DNA from: Mycobacterium sp. HUMS_12744610
Lineage (GTDB): Bacteria > Actinomycetota > Actinomycetes > Mycobacteriales > Mycobacteriaceae
Length of the DNA: 64,000 nt
Reading direction: 5' to 3'
NCBI RefSeq assembly: GCF_041206865.1
Contig: NZ_JBGEDP010000001.1
Location: 992,001-1,056,000, forward strand
The position numbers and the translations under genes are program-made. This document shows positions 26,135 to 34,242 of the stretch, in pieces (within the stretch, counting starts at the first letter, position 1; each line of letters opens with the position of its first letter). Under the pieces are notes generated by a model. It had not been told where the DNA came from, did not search any database, and worked only from the letters and a program-made list of their open reading frames with translations.

Positions 26135-27596
26135 CTAAGCGCACTCTCGGCTTCACCTTGTGTCGCGAACGGGCCGATCGCGAGGTAAGTCTCGGTGCAC
26201 ACGGTCCCCGGCTCTCCGAGAAATGGAGTGCTGATTATGCGATGGGGATAAGTGTCCTTGTCGCCGGTGCCGGGGGCCGCGAATCCGACGAAGACCTTCC
26301 ATGCATCGATCAGAGGCTTGCCGACTGTGATCTCGCTGCGTGCCACGTAGGCGAGGCCACCTTTCTGGAGCAGACGCACATCCCCCTTCGCTGCATCGCT
26401 TCGCCCTCTGAAGGTGGAGGCAAAGCCGAAGGGTCGACGGACACTGACCAGGTCGGCAAATCGGCGGTCGTTCGCAAGGGAAAGGCTCTTCGGTTTCTCT
26501 CCTTCAATCGCTGCTACCTTCTGGAGCACCGATACTCCCGTGTGGTAGCGGATGAAAACGTCTGAGCCCGGTTCGGCGAGGGGGCGGATAGATGTGGATG
26601 TTTCTCCTTTGAAGTGGGTTTCCACCTCGCAGTCCCCAGGATGGTCGCGATCCCGTAGGAAAACGCACACCCCACCCTTGGGTCCGTTCTTGGGGAACAC
26701 ATCAGCTGAAATCGGGTAATCGTTAATGCGACGAATGTGACCGTCTGCGAGCATCGCATCTCGGAACTCGTCGAGTCCCTTTCCGCCGGTAAACCACCGC
26801 GAGGGGATGATCATCGTGAGTAACCGCGGCTCCAACTTCTTAGCCTGTTCCACGAATTTCTGATAAATCGGAGAGGCGCTAGAACCGCTACCGCCGCCGT
26901 CGTTGAGCTGGTACGGGGGGTTGCCAATGATGACGTCGAACTGCATCTCTACTCCGAACAGCTCGGCGATGCGAGCCTTGATATCGTTGGTGTGGATGAA
27001 GGCGTAGGCATGGGTTTCCAGACCGGGGCCGCGGTCGAGCGTCGTCTGACTCGCGCCGCAGTAGGAACAACGGCCATTGACACCACGTCTGACGGGTTTG
27101 CCGTCCCCGTCGGCGGTCTCGACAACGTCTGTGGTGCCGATCCAGCTGTGTTCCAGAGGTTTGAACCAGATGTTGCCGTCCGGGGCCGTGAACGATCTGG
27201 CTACGGAGTGGTCGCCGTTTGCGAACTTCGAGCAGTAGACACTCCGACGCGCCAGCATCGCGGTGAGTTGGGTGATCGCGATGCCGAAGACCTGCTTGGT
27301 GAGGATGTGATCGACGCGCTCGTGCAGGTCCGGGATTTCGTCCTTTAAGCCTTCGGTGAGGCGGGCTGTGATCTCGCGCAGAAAAATGCCCGATTTTGTG
27401 AACGGATCGAGGAACGTCGCCGTGCTGTCGGCCCAGATGTTCGCCCCATCGTTGGCGCCAGCCCATGCGTCCGCGACGAGATCCAACACCTGGCGTGCCA
27501 GCTCTGGCGGTGTGAACACTTCGTCGTTCGACAGATTCGCGATGCAGGTCAACACGTCCGGGTTTCGGTTGCGCAGACTGAACGCAACTTGATCAG

Positions 27597-28241
27597 TCAC
27601 TGCCCTGGGTCTCCGCCTGCAATATCGGCGACCGACAGGGTCCCGTAGTCGGTTGTGGGGGTGAAGATTTCGTGCTTGCCCAGATCGGCGAAGAGAGTGT
27701 CCTCCTCGTCAAACGACGACATCTTGGTCATCGTGTCAAACCGGAAGTCCCGGCGGTGAAAGCGACCTTTGCCCAGATACGACCACTCGGCGAAGGTGAT
27801 CGGCGCAGGGCAGCTCGTCCGGGTCGTCATCGTCAGTGCGTCGCCGTGGACGATGTTCGCAGTCAGCACTGCGGCCGCCGCGGTGTGAAAGGGTTCCCCC
27901 TCAGCGATACCCAGGTAGTCGGCGAAGATCGCTAGCAGGTTCTCGCGGCATTCAGCCACATTATCGTCGAGCAGCTCGATGCCGTAGATGGACATCAGCG
28001 CCAGTAGGGCATGATGACGCCGCTCGAACTCGCTCTGCCCGTATCGGGTGTGGACCGTGGCGAGCTTTCGGATCAGCACCGGCACCAGAAAGTTACCCGA
28101 GCCACACGCAGGCTCCAGGAAACGCGAGTCGACGCGCTCTGACTCGCCTTTGACCAGATTCAGCATCGCGTCCACGATCCACAGGGGGGTGAATACTTCA
28201 CCGTGGTCTGCCACGCGCTCCTTCGACCTCACCAAGTTCAC
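27597..28241 (-). CDS. N6-adenine DNA methylase, N-terminal partner subunit
   Basis: 214 residues from a GTG at 28241. SAM-binding motif I Leu-Glu-Pro-Ala-Cys-Gly-Ser-Gly-Asn-Phe-Leu lies near residue 43, preceded by Gly-Glu-Val-Phe-Thr-Pro-Leu-Trp-Ile-Val as in type I/IIG methylases, and Tyr-Gly-Ile-Glu-Leu-Leu-Asp-Asp-Asn resembles motif II. No NPPY is present; that motif is in the next gene, so the two overlapping genes may form one split enzyme or a heterodimer. First gene of the restriction-modification operon and intact. Confidence 0.8.
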   Translation of the reverse strand: MNLVRSKERVADHGEVFTPLWIVDAMLNLVKGESERVDSRFLEPACGSGNFLVPVLIRKLATVHTRYGQSEFERRHHALLALMSIYGIELLDDNVAECRENLLAIFADYLGIAEGEPFHTAAAAVLTANIVHGDALTMTTRTSCPAPITFAEWSYLGKGRFHRRDFRFDTMTKMSSFDEEDTLFADLGKHEIFTPTTDYGTLSVADIAGGDPGQ

Positions 28242-28452
28242 AGCGTGAGCCTAAATGAGTCGAGACACCGGAACGGGTACGCCACGACGAAAGTCGGCGC
28301 ATGTCAGTGGGGGTGACACCCTCATCTGAGGCAGCTCCGCGAGCTGTCAGATGCGCTCGGCGCGAGCTCTGGCGGCACTGTGTATTGCGGCAAGGAATGG
28401 TGCATCTTCTTCTTGCACCGACGGCGCCAGCTGGTCGTAGGGGCGGATCGAC

Positions 28453-29870
28453 GAGCCTGTCACGATTTCTGTGTAAGTCAGAGGTGATTTGACTACGAGT
28501 TGTATTCTAGCACAATGGGATTCGCCCAGGGAATAGTCTGGCGAGTGTGTTGAGCGCCACAGTCCAGTTGTGCGTTCCAGTACCCGAATAGCCTCCTCTC
28601 TCGCTGGAGATGTTGCGCAGCCCGAGGTACAGCAACTTCATCGCGGCGTCCTTGTCCGTGAAATGACCACGGTTCTTGGTGATCTTGCGCAACTGGAAGT
28701 TGATCGACTCGATCGCATTGGTGGTGTAGACGATCTTGCGCAACTCCACCGGATAGTCCAGGAACGGAACGAATTCCCCCCAGGCGTTGTGCCACACGTC
28801 AATTGCACCCGGATATTGGGCGCCGAATTGCTGGTCGAACTCCTTGAGTGCGAGTTCGGCTCCATCGACGGTCGGCGCACTGTAGATCGCCCGCATCGCG
28901 GTGGCGACCTTCTTGCGGTCCTTATAAGACACGAAGCGCATCGCATTCCTAATGACGTGCACGACGCAGGTCTGCACCACGGTATCGGGATAGATCGAGC
29001 GGATCGCATCAGGCAGACCGGTCAGCCCGTCGCAGCAGGCGATGAGGATGTCGCGCACCCCGCGGTTGCGCAGGTCGATGACGACCTTCTGCCAGAACTT
29101 CGCCCCCTCGGAGTCCTGGATCCAGCAGCCCAAGGCGTGTTTGCGGCCCTCCAGATCCACGCCAATGGCCAAATAGGCGACCTTGGTGGTGATGACCCCG
29201 TTGTCGCCGATCCGCAGCCGCAGCCCATCGATGTAGAGGATCGGGTAGACCTCATCGAGCGGGCGGGCCTGCCAGGCCTTGATCTCATCGACCACCACCT
29301 CGGTGATATTGGAGATCAACTCCCGCGACACCGACGCCCCATAGACCTCCTGCAGGTGGGCTTCGATATCGCGGGTGGTCATTCCCCGTGAATACAGCGA
29401 CAACACCACCGAATTGATGTTGTTGAGCCGGCGGGTCTTCTTCGGCACAATCGCCGGCTCAAACGAGCCGTTGCGATCACGCGGCGCATCGATCTGCACC
29501 GGGCCGTTGACGGTGGTCACCGTTTTCGGCGTGGTGCCGTTGCGCGAATTTCCCGATCCGCGTCCGGCCGGATCGCCGGCCTCATAGCCCAGATGGTGGG
29601 TTAGCTCCGCATTCAGCGCCCGCTCCAGCACGGCCTTAGTCAGCTGGTTCAGCAAACCGTCCGCGCCGTCGATCGGGGTCCCGGTCTTCACCGCATCCTT
29701 AATCAACGAGTCCAGCGTCTCTTCGGTGAACATCTCGGCCAGCCGCCGCGCCGCGGTCGTCTCCTCAGCCGGCATCTGCATGGTCTTGGTCACAAAACAC
29801 TCCTTCTGTCCGCCCAACGGCGGTCCGATGATGGACCACCCCGGACTTACACAGATGGAATGACACGCCC
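28453..29870 (-). mobile_element. 1418-bp IS256-family element, copy 2
   Basis: Same ends and length as copy 1, flanked by the 8-bp duplication GGATCGAC (28445-28452 and 29871-29878), within the small gene of the TIR-like operon. Confidence 0.95.
28507..29793 (-). CDS. IS256-family transposase, copy 2
   Basis: 428 residues from the GTG at 29793, same protein as in copy 1 (the one base difference is silent). The frame is open upstream into the interrupted host gene, producing an artificial 520-residue fusion that should not be taken as a gene. Confidence 0.92.
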   Translation of the reverse strand: MTKTMQMPAEETTAARRLAEMFTEETLDSLIKDAVKTGTPIDGADGLLNQLTKAVLERALNAELTHHLGYEAGDPAGRGSGNSRNGTTPKTVTTVNGPVQIDAPRDRNGSFEPAIVPKKTRRLNNINSVVLSLYSRGMTTRDIEAHLQEVYGASVSRELISNITEVVVDEIKAWQARPLDEVYPILYIDGLRLRIGDNGVITTKVAYLAIGVDLEGRKHALGCWIQDSEGAKFWQKVVIDLRNRGVRDILIACCDGLTGLPDAIRSIYPDTVVQTCVVHVIRNAMRFVSYKDRKKVATAMRAIYSAPTVDGAELALKEFDQQFGAQYPGAIDVWHNAWGEFVPFLDYPVELRKIVYTTNAIESINFQLRKITKNRGHFTDKDAAMKLLYLGLRNISSERGGYSGTGTHNWTVALNTLARLFPGRIPLC

Positions 29871-30065
29871 GGATCGACTCGTGGTCTGGTTCGCTGCGGG
29901 ACATCCACGCGGACCAGGCGTCGTGCACGTCGGCAGCCTGCGTGCCCTCGCCCTTGGCGCGCATAAGGACGGCGTAAATGACGAACAGGTCGTCAGAGTC
30001 CTCGGGTACACCGGCGCACGCGGGTAGGCAGCTCCGGATCAGCTCAGCGTCGGCATCGAGGTAAC

Positions 30066-30545
30066 TCATGTCACCAGTCTGCCAACCAAGAGCGCGATAT
30101 ACAGCAAACCGAAGACGACCGGCACGATGCGCTCGACACCGCCCAGTTCGCGCAAGGCCTTGCCGAGCCGTGCACGGCGGCTGGTTGCGTCATCATCGGG
30201 CATCAGCTCCGTCCACTCGTCCGTGTATGGCTTGACGGGAAGGTGCTCGTCCTCGATCTTGTTGATCACCGCGAACTTGGCCGAGTTGAGCCTGCGGTAG
30301 ACGCGGAGAAGGAGCCACCAACACACGGACACCGCGACACCAGCCACGCACACCGCGATGAACCGCAGGGTGGAATCCGGCTGCGTGGTAGACAACCCGA
30401 CCACCGCGACCAGGGTGGTGTTCACGGTGAGAAAGAAGGCATTGGCCAACGCCCGTCGGGCCGAGACGCGGTCCGCCATCTCGACGACCAGCTTGTAGAT
30501 GTCCAGGACCCGCGGGTCGGGCAGTGCTTCAGCTGGTTCACTCAT
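30066..30545 (-). CDS. small integral membrane protein of the TIR-like operon
   Basis: 159 residues from an ATG at 30545 overlapping the TIR-like stop by 4 bases. The N-terminus has Asp-Ile-Tyr-Lys-Leu-Val-Val-Glu-Met-Ala-Asp-Arg-Val-Ser-Ala-Arg-Arg, followed by hydrophobic segments at about residues 36-50, 60-82 and 139-157, with a charged cytoplasmic part between the last two. It resembles small SLATT/RipA-like membrane proteins seen beside immune signalling genes, often proposed to be pore-forming effectors; that is family-level recall. Coupling to the TIR-like gene suggests one complex or pathway. Confidence 0.75.
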   Translation of the reverse strand: MSEPAEALPDPRVLDIYKLVVEMADRVSARRALANAFFLTVNTTLVAVVGLSTTQPDSTLRFIAVCVAGVAVSVCWWLLLRVYRRLNSAKFAVINKIEDEHLPVKPYTDEWTELMPDDDATSRRARLGKALRELGGVERIVPVVFGLLYIALLVGRLVT

Positions 30546-30922
30546 CGCGCGCCGTTCACGAGCTTCTTGAGGTTCTCCCAGGTCCACTTGTACATCTTGT
30601 CGGTCGCCTTTGCCGTCGTCGGTCGGGTCGAGCCTTCCTGGTATCCGGCGAGGAGGAAATAGTCCACGTCCTCGGCCTGGGCGATGCCTAGCTCAATGCC
30701 GACACCCGTTGCGAGGTGGGTATATTTGCCGCACAAGACGATCACCAACCCGCTCGCACGGATGCGGCGTCGGGCCTCTTCACGCCATGTCGGTGAGGCC
30801 GTCTTGATGGACCAGTCGTGTACCTCGAACGGCGAGTCGGGATTCTTCGATTGGCCGATCAGTAGGTCTTTCAACCGTGCGTCGTTGTCGTAGTCGAAGC
30901 TGACGAAGGCTCGTTGCACCAC
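30542..30922 (-). CDS. TIR-like (MTH538/ThsB-type) signalling protein
   Basis: 126 residues from a GTG at 30922 with GGGAG upstream. It matches the MTH538 TIR-like family (DUF1863), which includes ThsB of Thoeris: Arg-Ala-Phe-Val-Ser-Phe-Asp-Tyr-Asp-Asn-Asp, Phe-Glu-Val-His-Asp-Trp-Ser-Ile-Lys, Val-Ile-Val-Leu-Cys-Gly-Lys-Tyr-Thr-His and Gly-Val-Gly-Ile-Glu-Leu-Gly (candidate catalytic Glu). Such proteins make NAD-derived signals on infection. It is first of three genes joined by ATGA overlaps. No ThsA-like SLOG/macro effector is present, so this is not a canonical Thoeris locus. Confidence 0.82.
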   Translation of the reverse strand: MVQRAFVSFDYDNDARLKDLLIGQSKNPDSPFEVHDWSIKTASPTWREEARRRIRASGLVIVLCGKYTHLATGVGIELGIAQAEDVDYFLLAGYQEGSTRPTTAKATDKMYKWTWENLKKLVNGAR

Positions 30923-31142
30923 GCTGCGCTCCCTTGGGTTGAAAGTCCACCCGGCATCGCGGCCGGCTCACCGCAGACATTGCCAGAGGCCACCGACAAG
31001 TTGCGGGCGTGTCGTCGCCATTTTTGTTTCGACGACCCAATAGGTTCCTGGATCGAACTGCAATTTCTGCTCAGCCAGCGTCTTGCGGCTGCCGAGGGGA
31101 CCACGCAGATCGGCTCGGCGGTCACAGATCAACAAACGGCGT
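30923..31142. promoter_or_regulatory. gap holding the presumed TIR-operon promoter
   Basis: This 220-base stretch lies between the PIN-toxin stop and the TIR-like start. I see no gene with a ribosome binding site and no clear -35/-10 pair; it is included because the operon promoter should be here unless transcription continues from the toxin-antitoxin pair. Confidence 0.3.
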
Positions 31143-31742
31143 TCAGCCTGGTCGTCGGGCGTCTTCCGCCAGCAGCGGCAACAGGATCTCGGCGACCTCG
31201 GTCATGTTGTGCCGTGTCACTAGCAGCTCAAGGATCTGTTCCGGGGTCTGCGGCGGGTTGGTTCGGCGATTCGACATCTCTCGCAATGCACGCACGCCTG
31301 CTTGCGGGTGCGCTGACACTGTGTTGGCGGCGAACTGATGTGGGTGCACGGTCTCGATATCGGCTTCCATGAGCACGTCCGCTGTGCCGAACCCGGCCCG
31401 ACGATCGTCGGTGACGATGGCGTCGGCTTTGCCGATGATCGCGGCGTGGGCGACGTGGCCGTCATCGGGATCATTGAGGCCGTAGTTGTAGTCGCGGTCT
31501 TTGGGTGCGTGAACCTCTGAGCCCGGAAACGCCTGCGTCAGCTGGTCGAAAAGGTGCTGTCGGCGAGTGGCGCTGTCGCCGATCCCGCGCTTGTCGTGTA
31601 GGCCGGCGAGTACGTAATCCAATTCGAAGAGAATCCCCGACCCCCACACGGGCGCGTACGCCTCCTCGGTGGCCAGCTGCAGCAGGAAGTCACGCTGGAG
31701 GCTCGGCACAAGGGCGCACGTGTCGAGGACAGCGCGATACAC
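31143..31742 (-). CDS. PIN-domain toxin
   Basis: 199 residues from a GTG at 31742 (Val-Tyr-Arg-Ala-Val-Leu-Asp-Thr-Cys-Ala-Leu-Val-Pro), where PIN domains normally begin; the frame is open upstream so the start is provisional. Further PIN features are Phe-Glu-Leu-Asp-Tyr-Val (acidic), Asp-Pro-Asp-Asp-Gly-His-Val and Ala-Ile-Val-Thr-Asp-Asp-Arg-Arg. It is longer than VapC, with a C-terminal helical extension as in the PIN_3-type toxins found with MerR-like antitoxins. It lies directly after such an antitoxin gene. Probably an RNase. Confidence 0.75.
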   Translation of the reverse strand: MYRAVLDTCALVPSLQRDFLLQLATEEAYAPVWGSGILFELDYVLAGLHDKRGIGDSATRRQHLFDQLTQAFPGSEVHAPKDRDYNYGLNDPDDGHVAHAAIIGKADAIVTDDRRAGFGTADVLMEADIETVHPHQFAANTVSAHPQAGVRALREMSNRRTNPPQTPEQILELLVTRHNMTEVAEILLPLLAEDARRPG

Positions 31743-31773
31743 AGAGGCGAGTCTTTCAGACTCCGCGAACAGG

Positions 31774-32277
31774 TCAACGCTTGCGTTTCGCCTCCGCGAG
31801 CAACTCGGCGACCTCGTCGGCGTCTGCATCCGCGAACTCCGCTGAGCTCTCGGTGATGAACCGGTTGCGCCGGGCGCGAAGCTCCTCGCGGTAGGCAAGC
31901 ACATCGGCGAGCCGGAGCTTGCGCCGGACCGCGCCGGGCACATGCGCGTGCAACTCGCCGTCCTCGATGAGGCGAACCACCGTGGGCCGGCTCAGGCCGA
32001 GGAGGTCGGCCGCCTGCTGGGTGGAGATTTCCTGGTCGCGAGTCAGGATGCTGATCGATTGGCCGTGGCTGAGAGCTTGGACGACACGCTTGAGGATCTC
32101 GTGAAGCTGCTCGGTCAGTTCGACACGGTCGTGTTCGCGCGCGCCGGAAAGGAAGAAGGCAGGCTCAGGAGAGGTCCCGTGACGAGCCTCGTGCGCCTCC
32201 ATGAAGCTGAGGACATCGGCAAGCCCATTGGCATCGGCCGGAACCGGGTTAACAATCTCCGCGGAGGCGCTGCTCAT
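31774..32277 (-). CDS. antitoxin with MerR/excisionase-type helix-turn-helix
   Basis: 167 residues from an ATG at 32277 with AAAGGAAG upstream. The helix-turn-helix is Ile-Ser-Thr-Gln-Gln-Ala-Ala-Asp-Leu-Leu-Gly-Leu-Ser-Arg-Pro-Thr-Val near residues 94-112, and the tail (Glu-Ser-Ser-Ala-Glu-Phe-Ala-Asp-Ala-Asp-Ala) is acidic, suited to wrapping a basic toxin. The PIN gene follows, so I read the pair as toxin-antitoxin with autoregulation. Confidence 0.75.
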   Translation of the reverse strand: MSSASAEIVNPVPADANGLADVLSFMEAHEARHGTSPEPAFFLSGAREHDRVELTEQLHEILKRVVQALSHGQSISILTRDQEISTQQAADLLGLSRPTVVRLIEDGELHAHVPGAVRRKLRLADVLAYREELRARRNRFITESSAEFADADADEVAELLAEAKRKR

Positions 32278-32361
32278 GGGTCTCACTTCCTTTCATCTCA
32301 CCGCTGGAACTCGACCAACAGTAGCAGAGTTACGAAAATTACGAAAGGATTAGGTGGCGGG

Positions 32362-33888
32362 CTATGTCCGGTCGGCCTGCAACCCAGCGGCAAGCTGCAC
32401 GGCAAATTCCGGCCCGTTGTTGACGAGTGCGTACCCGCCGGCCAGCCCACCTTGGTTGCAGAGCGTTCGTCGTCGACGAACACGCCGATGCACGATAGCT
32501 CCGGTTTTATAATCGACGCGCGGAACCAGGCGAACCGCCGTGCGCGGCAACACAGCAGTGGGGAAACGGATCGTCGAGTCGCCGTACATCGCCTGGCTGC
32601 GTGACCACCGCCGCACGATCCGGCGAGCTGCCAGATACGCATCCTGAGCGACCTCTACCACGGTGATGGCCTTCTTGAGTCCATGCACGCCCCAGAATCG
32701 GCCAGGTCCGCGTCCAGGCTGCTGCCACAGCTGGGGCACGATGTGCTGGTACTCCTTGTCGCCGTGCAGATTTGGTGACGAGTGCTTGGTGAAGTAGATG
32801 GCCAACCGTTTCGGGTCGCACGCTTTCAGTCCATTGCGCACGTCGATGGCGGTGCCGGCGAGCCGGTGCCGCGCCTTCTGCTCGGCGTCAGGGTGGTCGA
32901 CAACCTGGGCCCACGTTTCGGACAACCACTGCGCGAAGCCTCGCCCAGAGCGCCCGGGCGAGGTCGGCGGCGTCATCCACAGATGGATGTGCGGTGCCCC
33001 ACGTCGCTGGAATTCGAGTTTCCAGATATAACGGGCCTGCTCTCCGTATTCGCGTTGAAATCGTTTGCGCCACAACACCATGTGTCGTTTTACACTTGCC
33101 CCGTCGGGGGCGACTGCTTGCCATTCCCCGGGATAGGTGAGCGTGACCATGGCTGGAACGCGGCCAGATTCCACCAGTGGGCTGTAGTCGAGTTCGGCGA
33201 AGGTGCGACACATCGACGACCGTGATTTCCGGGACCACTCGGTGATGACACCGCCAGTACCAGACTGTTCGCTTCCCGTAGGACTCCGTCGTGTCGAAGA
33301 CACGACGGCCCGATCACCATGGTCGGCGGAGAGTTGGAGGTCATTTCGGACATGGAACTTCGCGTCGTCAACGTCACGTTGGTGATGACCGACTGCCCGT
33401 TCGGCGGTCTTTTCGGCCCGGACGGGATTGATCCAGCCGAGTCGAACGACACCGGGACCGATGAAAATGCGGAAACGTCCGGATTCAGGTTCGACACCGC
33501 GACGCCCAGGACCACAGGCCCACGGCGGTGCCGCTTCGAACAGCGCCGCAGCCGCGGTGACCATCTCGGGACTCGGGAACCGTAGCCCCAATGCGTCGAT
33601 CGCCCGCAGCTCACCAGCTGCGGTCCCTTCGCCAACCGACTCGCGGACATTTTCGGCACATATAACAAGCCCGCCGGCCGCGGCCGGGTTGAGGCTGGGT
33701 GCCTCGGTCGATGTCCGGCCGACCGCTGTCGCTCTCGCGCCCTGCGGCCTGGCGGCCTCGGGCGCTCGCGACCTCCCGTCCACCGAGGCACCCGGAGAAC
33801 CAGGCCCTATTGGCGGCCCATCGGGTGCCGATGTCGAGGCGCCCGCCGATAGTGTCGAGTCGGTGGCTGATGATGCGATGCTGGGCAT
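32362..33888 (-). CDS. rolling-circle replication initiator (RepSA-type) of the AICE
   Basis: 508 residues from an ATG at 33888 with GGGAG upstream; the first 80 residues are Ser/Pro/Ala-rich and the true start could be internal. HUH-endonuclease motifs are clear: Met-Val-Thr-Leu-Thr-Tyr-Pro-Gly-Glu-Trp (motif 1), Ala-Pro-His-Ile-His-Leu-Trp-Met (metal-binding HxH) and Leu-Ala-Ile-Tyr-Phe-Thr-Lys (catalytic Tyr, YxxK). It would nick the AICE origin so that the excised circle replicates. It is close to the right att site and shows no lesion. Confidence 0.85.
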   Translation of the reverse strand: MPSIASSATDSTLSAGASTSAPDGPPIGPGSPGASVDGRSRAPEAARPQGARATAVGRTSTEAPSLNPAAAGGLVICAENVRESVGEGTAAGELRAIDALGLRFPSPEMVTAAAALFEAAPPWACGPGRRGVEPESGRFRIFIGPGVVRLGWINPVRAEKTAERAVGHHQRDVDDAKFHVRNDLQLSADHGDRAVVSSTRRSPTGSEQSGTGGVITEWSRKSRSSMCRTFAELDYSPLVESGRVPAMVTLTYPGEWQAVAPDGASVKRHMVLWRKRFQREYGEQARYIWKLEFQRRGAPHIHLWMTPPTSPGRSGRGFAQWLSETWAQVVDHPDAEQKARHRLAGTAIDVRNGLKACDPKRLAIYFTKHSSPNLHGDKEYQHIVPQLWQQPGRGPGRFWGVHGLKKAITVVEVAQDAYLAARRIVRRWSRSQAMYGDSTIRFPTAVLPRTAVRLVPRVDYKTGAIVHRRVRRRRTLCNQGGLAGGYALVNNGPEFAVQLAAGLQADRT

Positions 33889-34079
33889 CGGGGTACCTGC
33901 TCCCCGGAGCCGCGAGTCCGCCCATTACCCAAGCGGCGGCGACGAAGCTCCTGGTCGGGAGTCCAAGCACCGTGTCCGGTTTATGTCCGTTCGCCGGACA
34001 GACTGAATGCGTCAGCGCAGTTCAATGCGGCACATACGACGCATAGATTCAGATAAACCGCAGGTCAGTGGCTATCTCG

Positions 34080-34129
34080 TCCGCCTGAAAAGCGGAAGGT
34101 CGACGGTTCGATCCCGTCCCTGGCCACCA
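34080..34129 (+). repeat. right att site: tRNA-Phe(GAA) 3' half
   Basis: Fifty bases match 12543-12592 with the same anticodon loop (CTGAAAA) and CCA end. The T stem reads GACGG-TTCGATC-CCGTC: two substitutions relative to the left copy that compensate each other and keep the stem paired. The 5' half is not a normal tRNA (a GGTCAG at 34063 could pair with the acceptor strand but the D arm is degraded). It is followed by a second, degenerate integrase. Confidence 0.82.
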
Positions 34130-34242
34130 TCTTTGACCTGCATAGACACGGGTTATGCACTCGGTTGTTGATTGGTCTTGTCCGGTCGCGGACGCTTGAA
34201 TCTCGGTTGCGTGCAGCCGGTCGAGGTTGGTCGCGACCTGGT

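Larger units (their letters stand above)
24226..27600 (-). pseudogene. Eco57I-type adenine-N6 methylase, split by IS1380-type IS
   Basis: GTG at 27600 overlaps the upstream methylase stop (GTGA). Motif I is Asp-Pro-Phe-Thr-Lys-Ser-Gly-Ile-Phe-Leu near residue 64 and motif IV is Asn-Pro-Pro-Tyr near residue 235 (Asp-Val-Ile-Ile-Gly-Asn-Pro-Pro-Tyr). A Cys-Ser-Tyr-Cys-Gly-Ala insert may bind zinc. Removing 24438-26134 and one CTAA copy joins Glu-Ser-Ala-Leu to Ser-Tyr-Met-Ser-Cys-Arg-Phe, and the tail carries the family's Trp-Thr-Asp-Glu-Glu-Leu-Tyr-Ala-Lys-Tyr-Gly motif to the stop at 24226. It would modify adenine to protect host DNA; split here after about 490 residues. Confidence 0.9.
28347..30069 (-). 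pseudogene. small third gene of the TIR-like operon, split by IS256-type IS
   Basis: The ATG at 30069 overlaps the membrane-protein stop (ATGA). Excising 28453-29870 with one GGATCGAC copy gives a 98-residue protein: an acidic helical N-terminus, then Asp-Val-His-Asp-Ala-Trp-Ser-Ala-Trp-Met and Asp-His-Glu-Ser-Ile-Arg-Pro-Tyr-Asp-Gln-Leu-Ala-Pro, ending Ala-Arg-Ala-Glu-Arg-Ile. The Pro-Tyr-Asp-x-Leu pattern faintly recalls RyR-type ligand-binding domains, but the similarity is weak. Position suggests a sensor or regulator of the TIR-like module. The IS removes the last third. Confidence 0.72.

Noticed and set aside
25780..27600. Methylase with an unusual C-terminal extension
   Set aside because: The extension is translation of the inserted IS1380 element; the native tail is at 24226-24437.
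28301..28492. Small plus-strand gene left of the second IS256-type copy
   Set aside because: It is antisense to the restored 3' end of the small TIR-operon gene and runs into the IS.
28507..30069. A 520-residue protein fusing a novel N-terminus to the transposase
   Set aside because: The N-terminal 66 residues belong to the interrupted host gene; the join runs through the IS inverted repeat and the transposase has its own GTG with a ribosome binding site.
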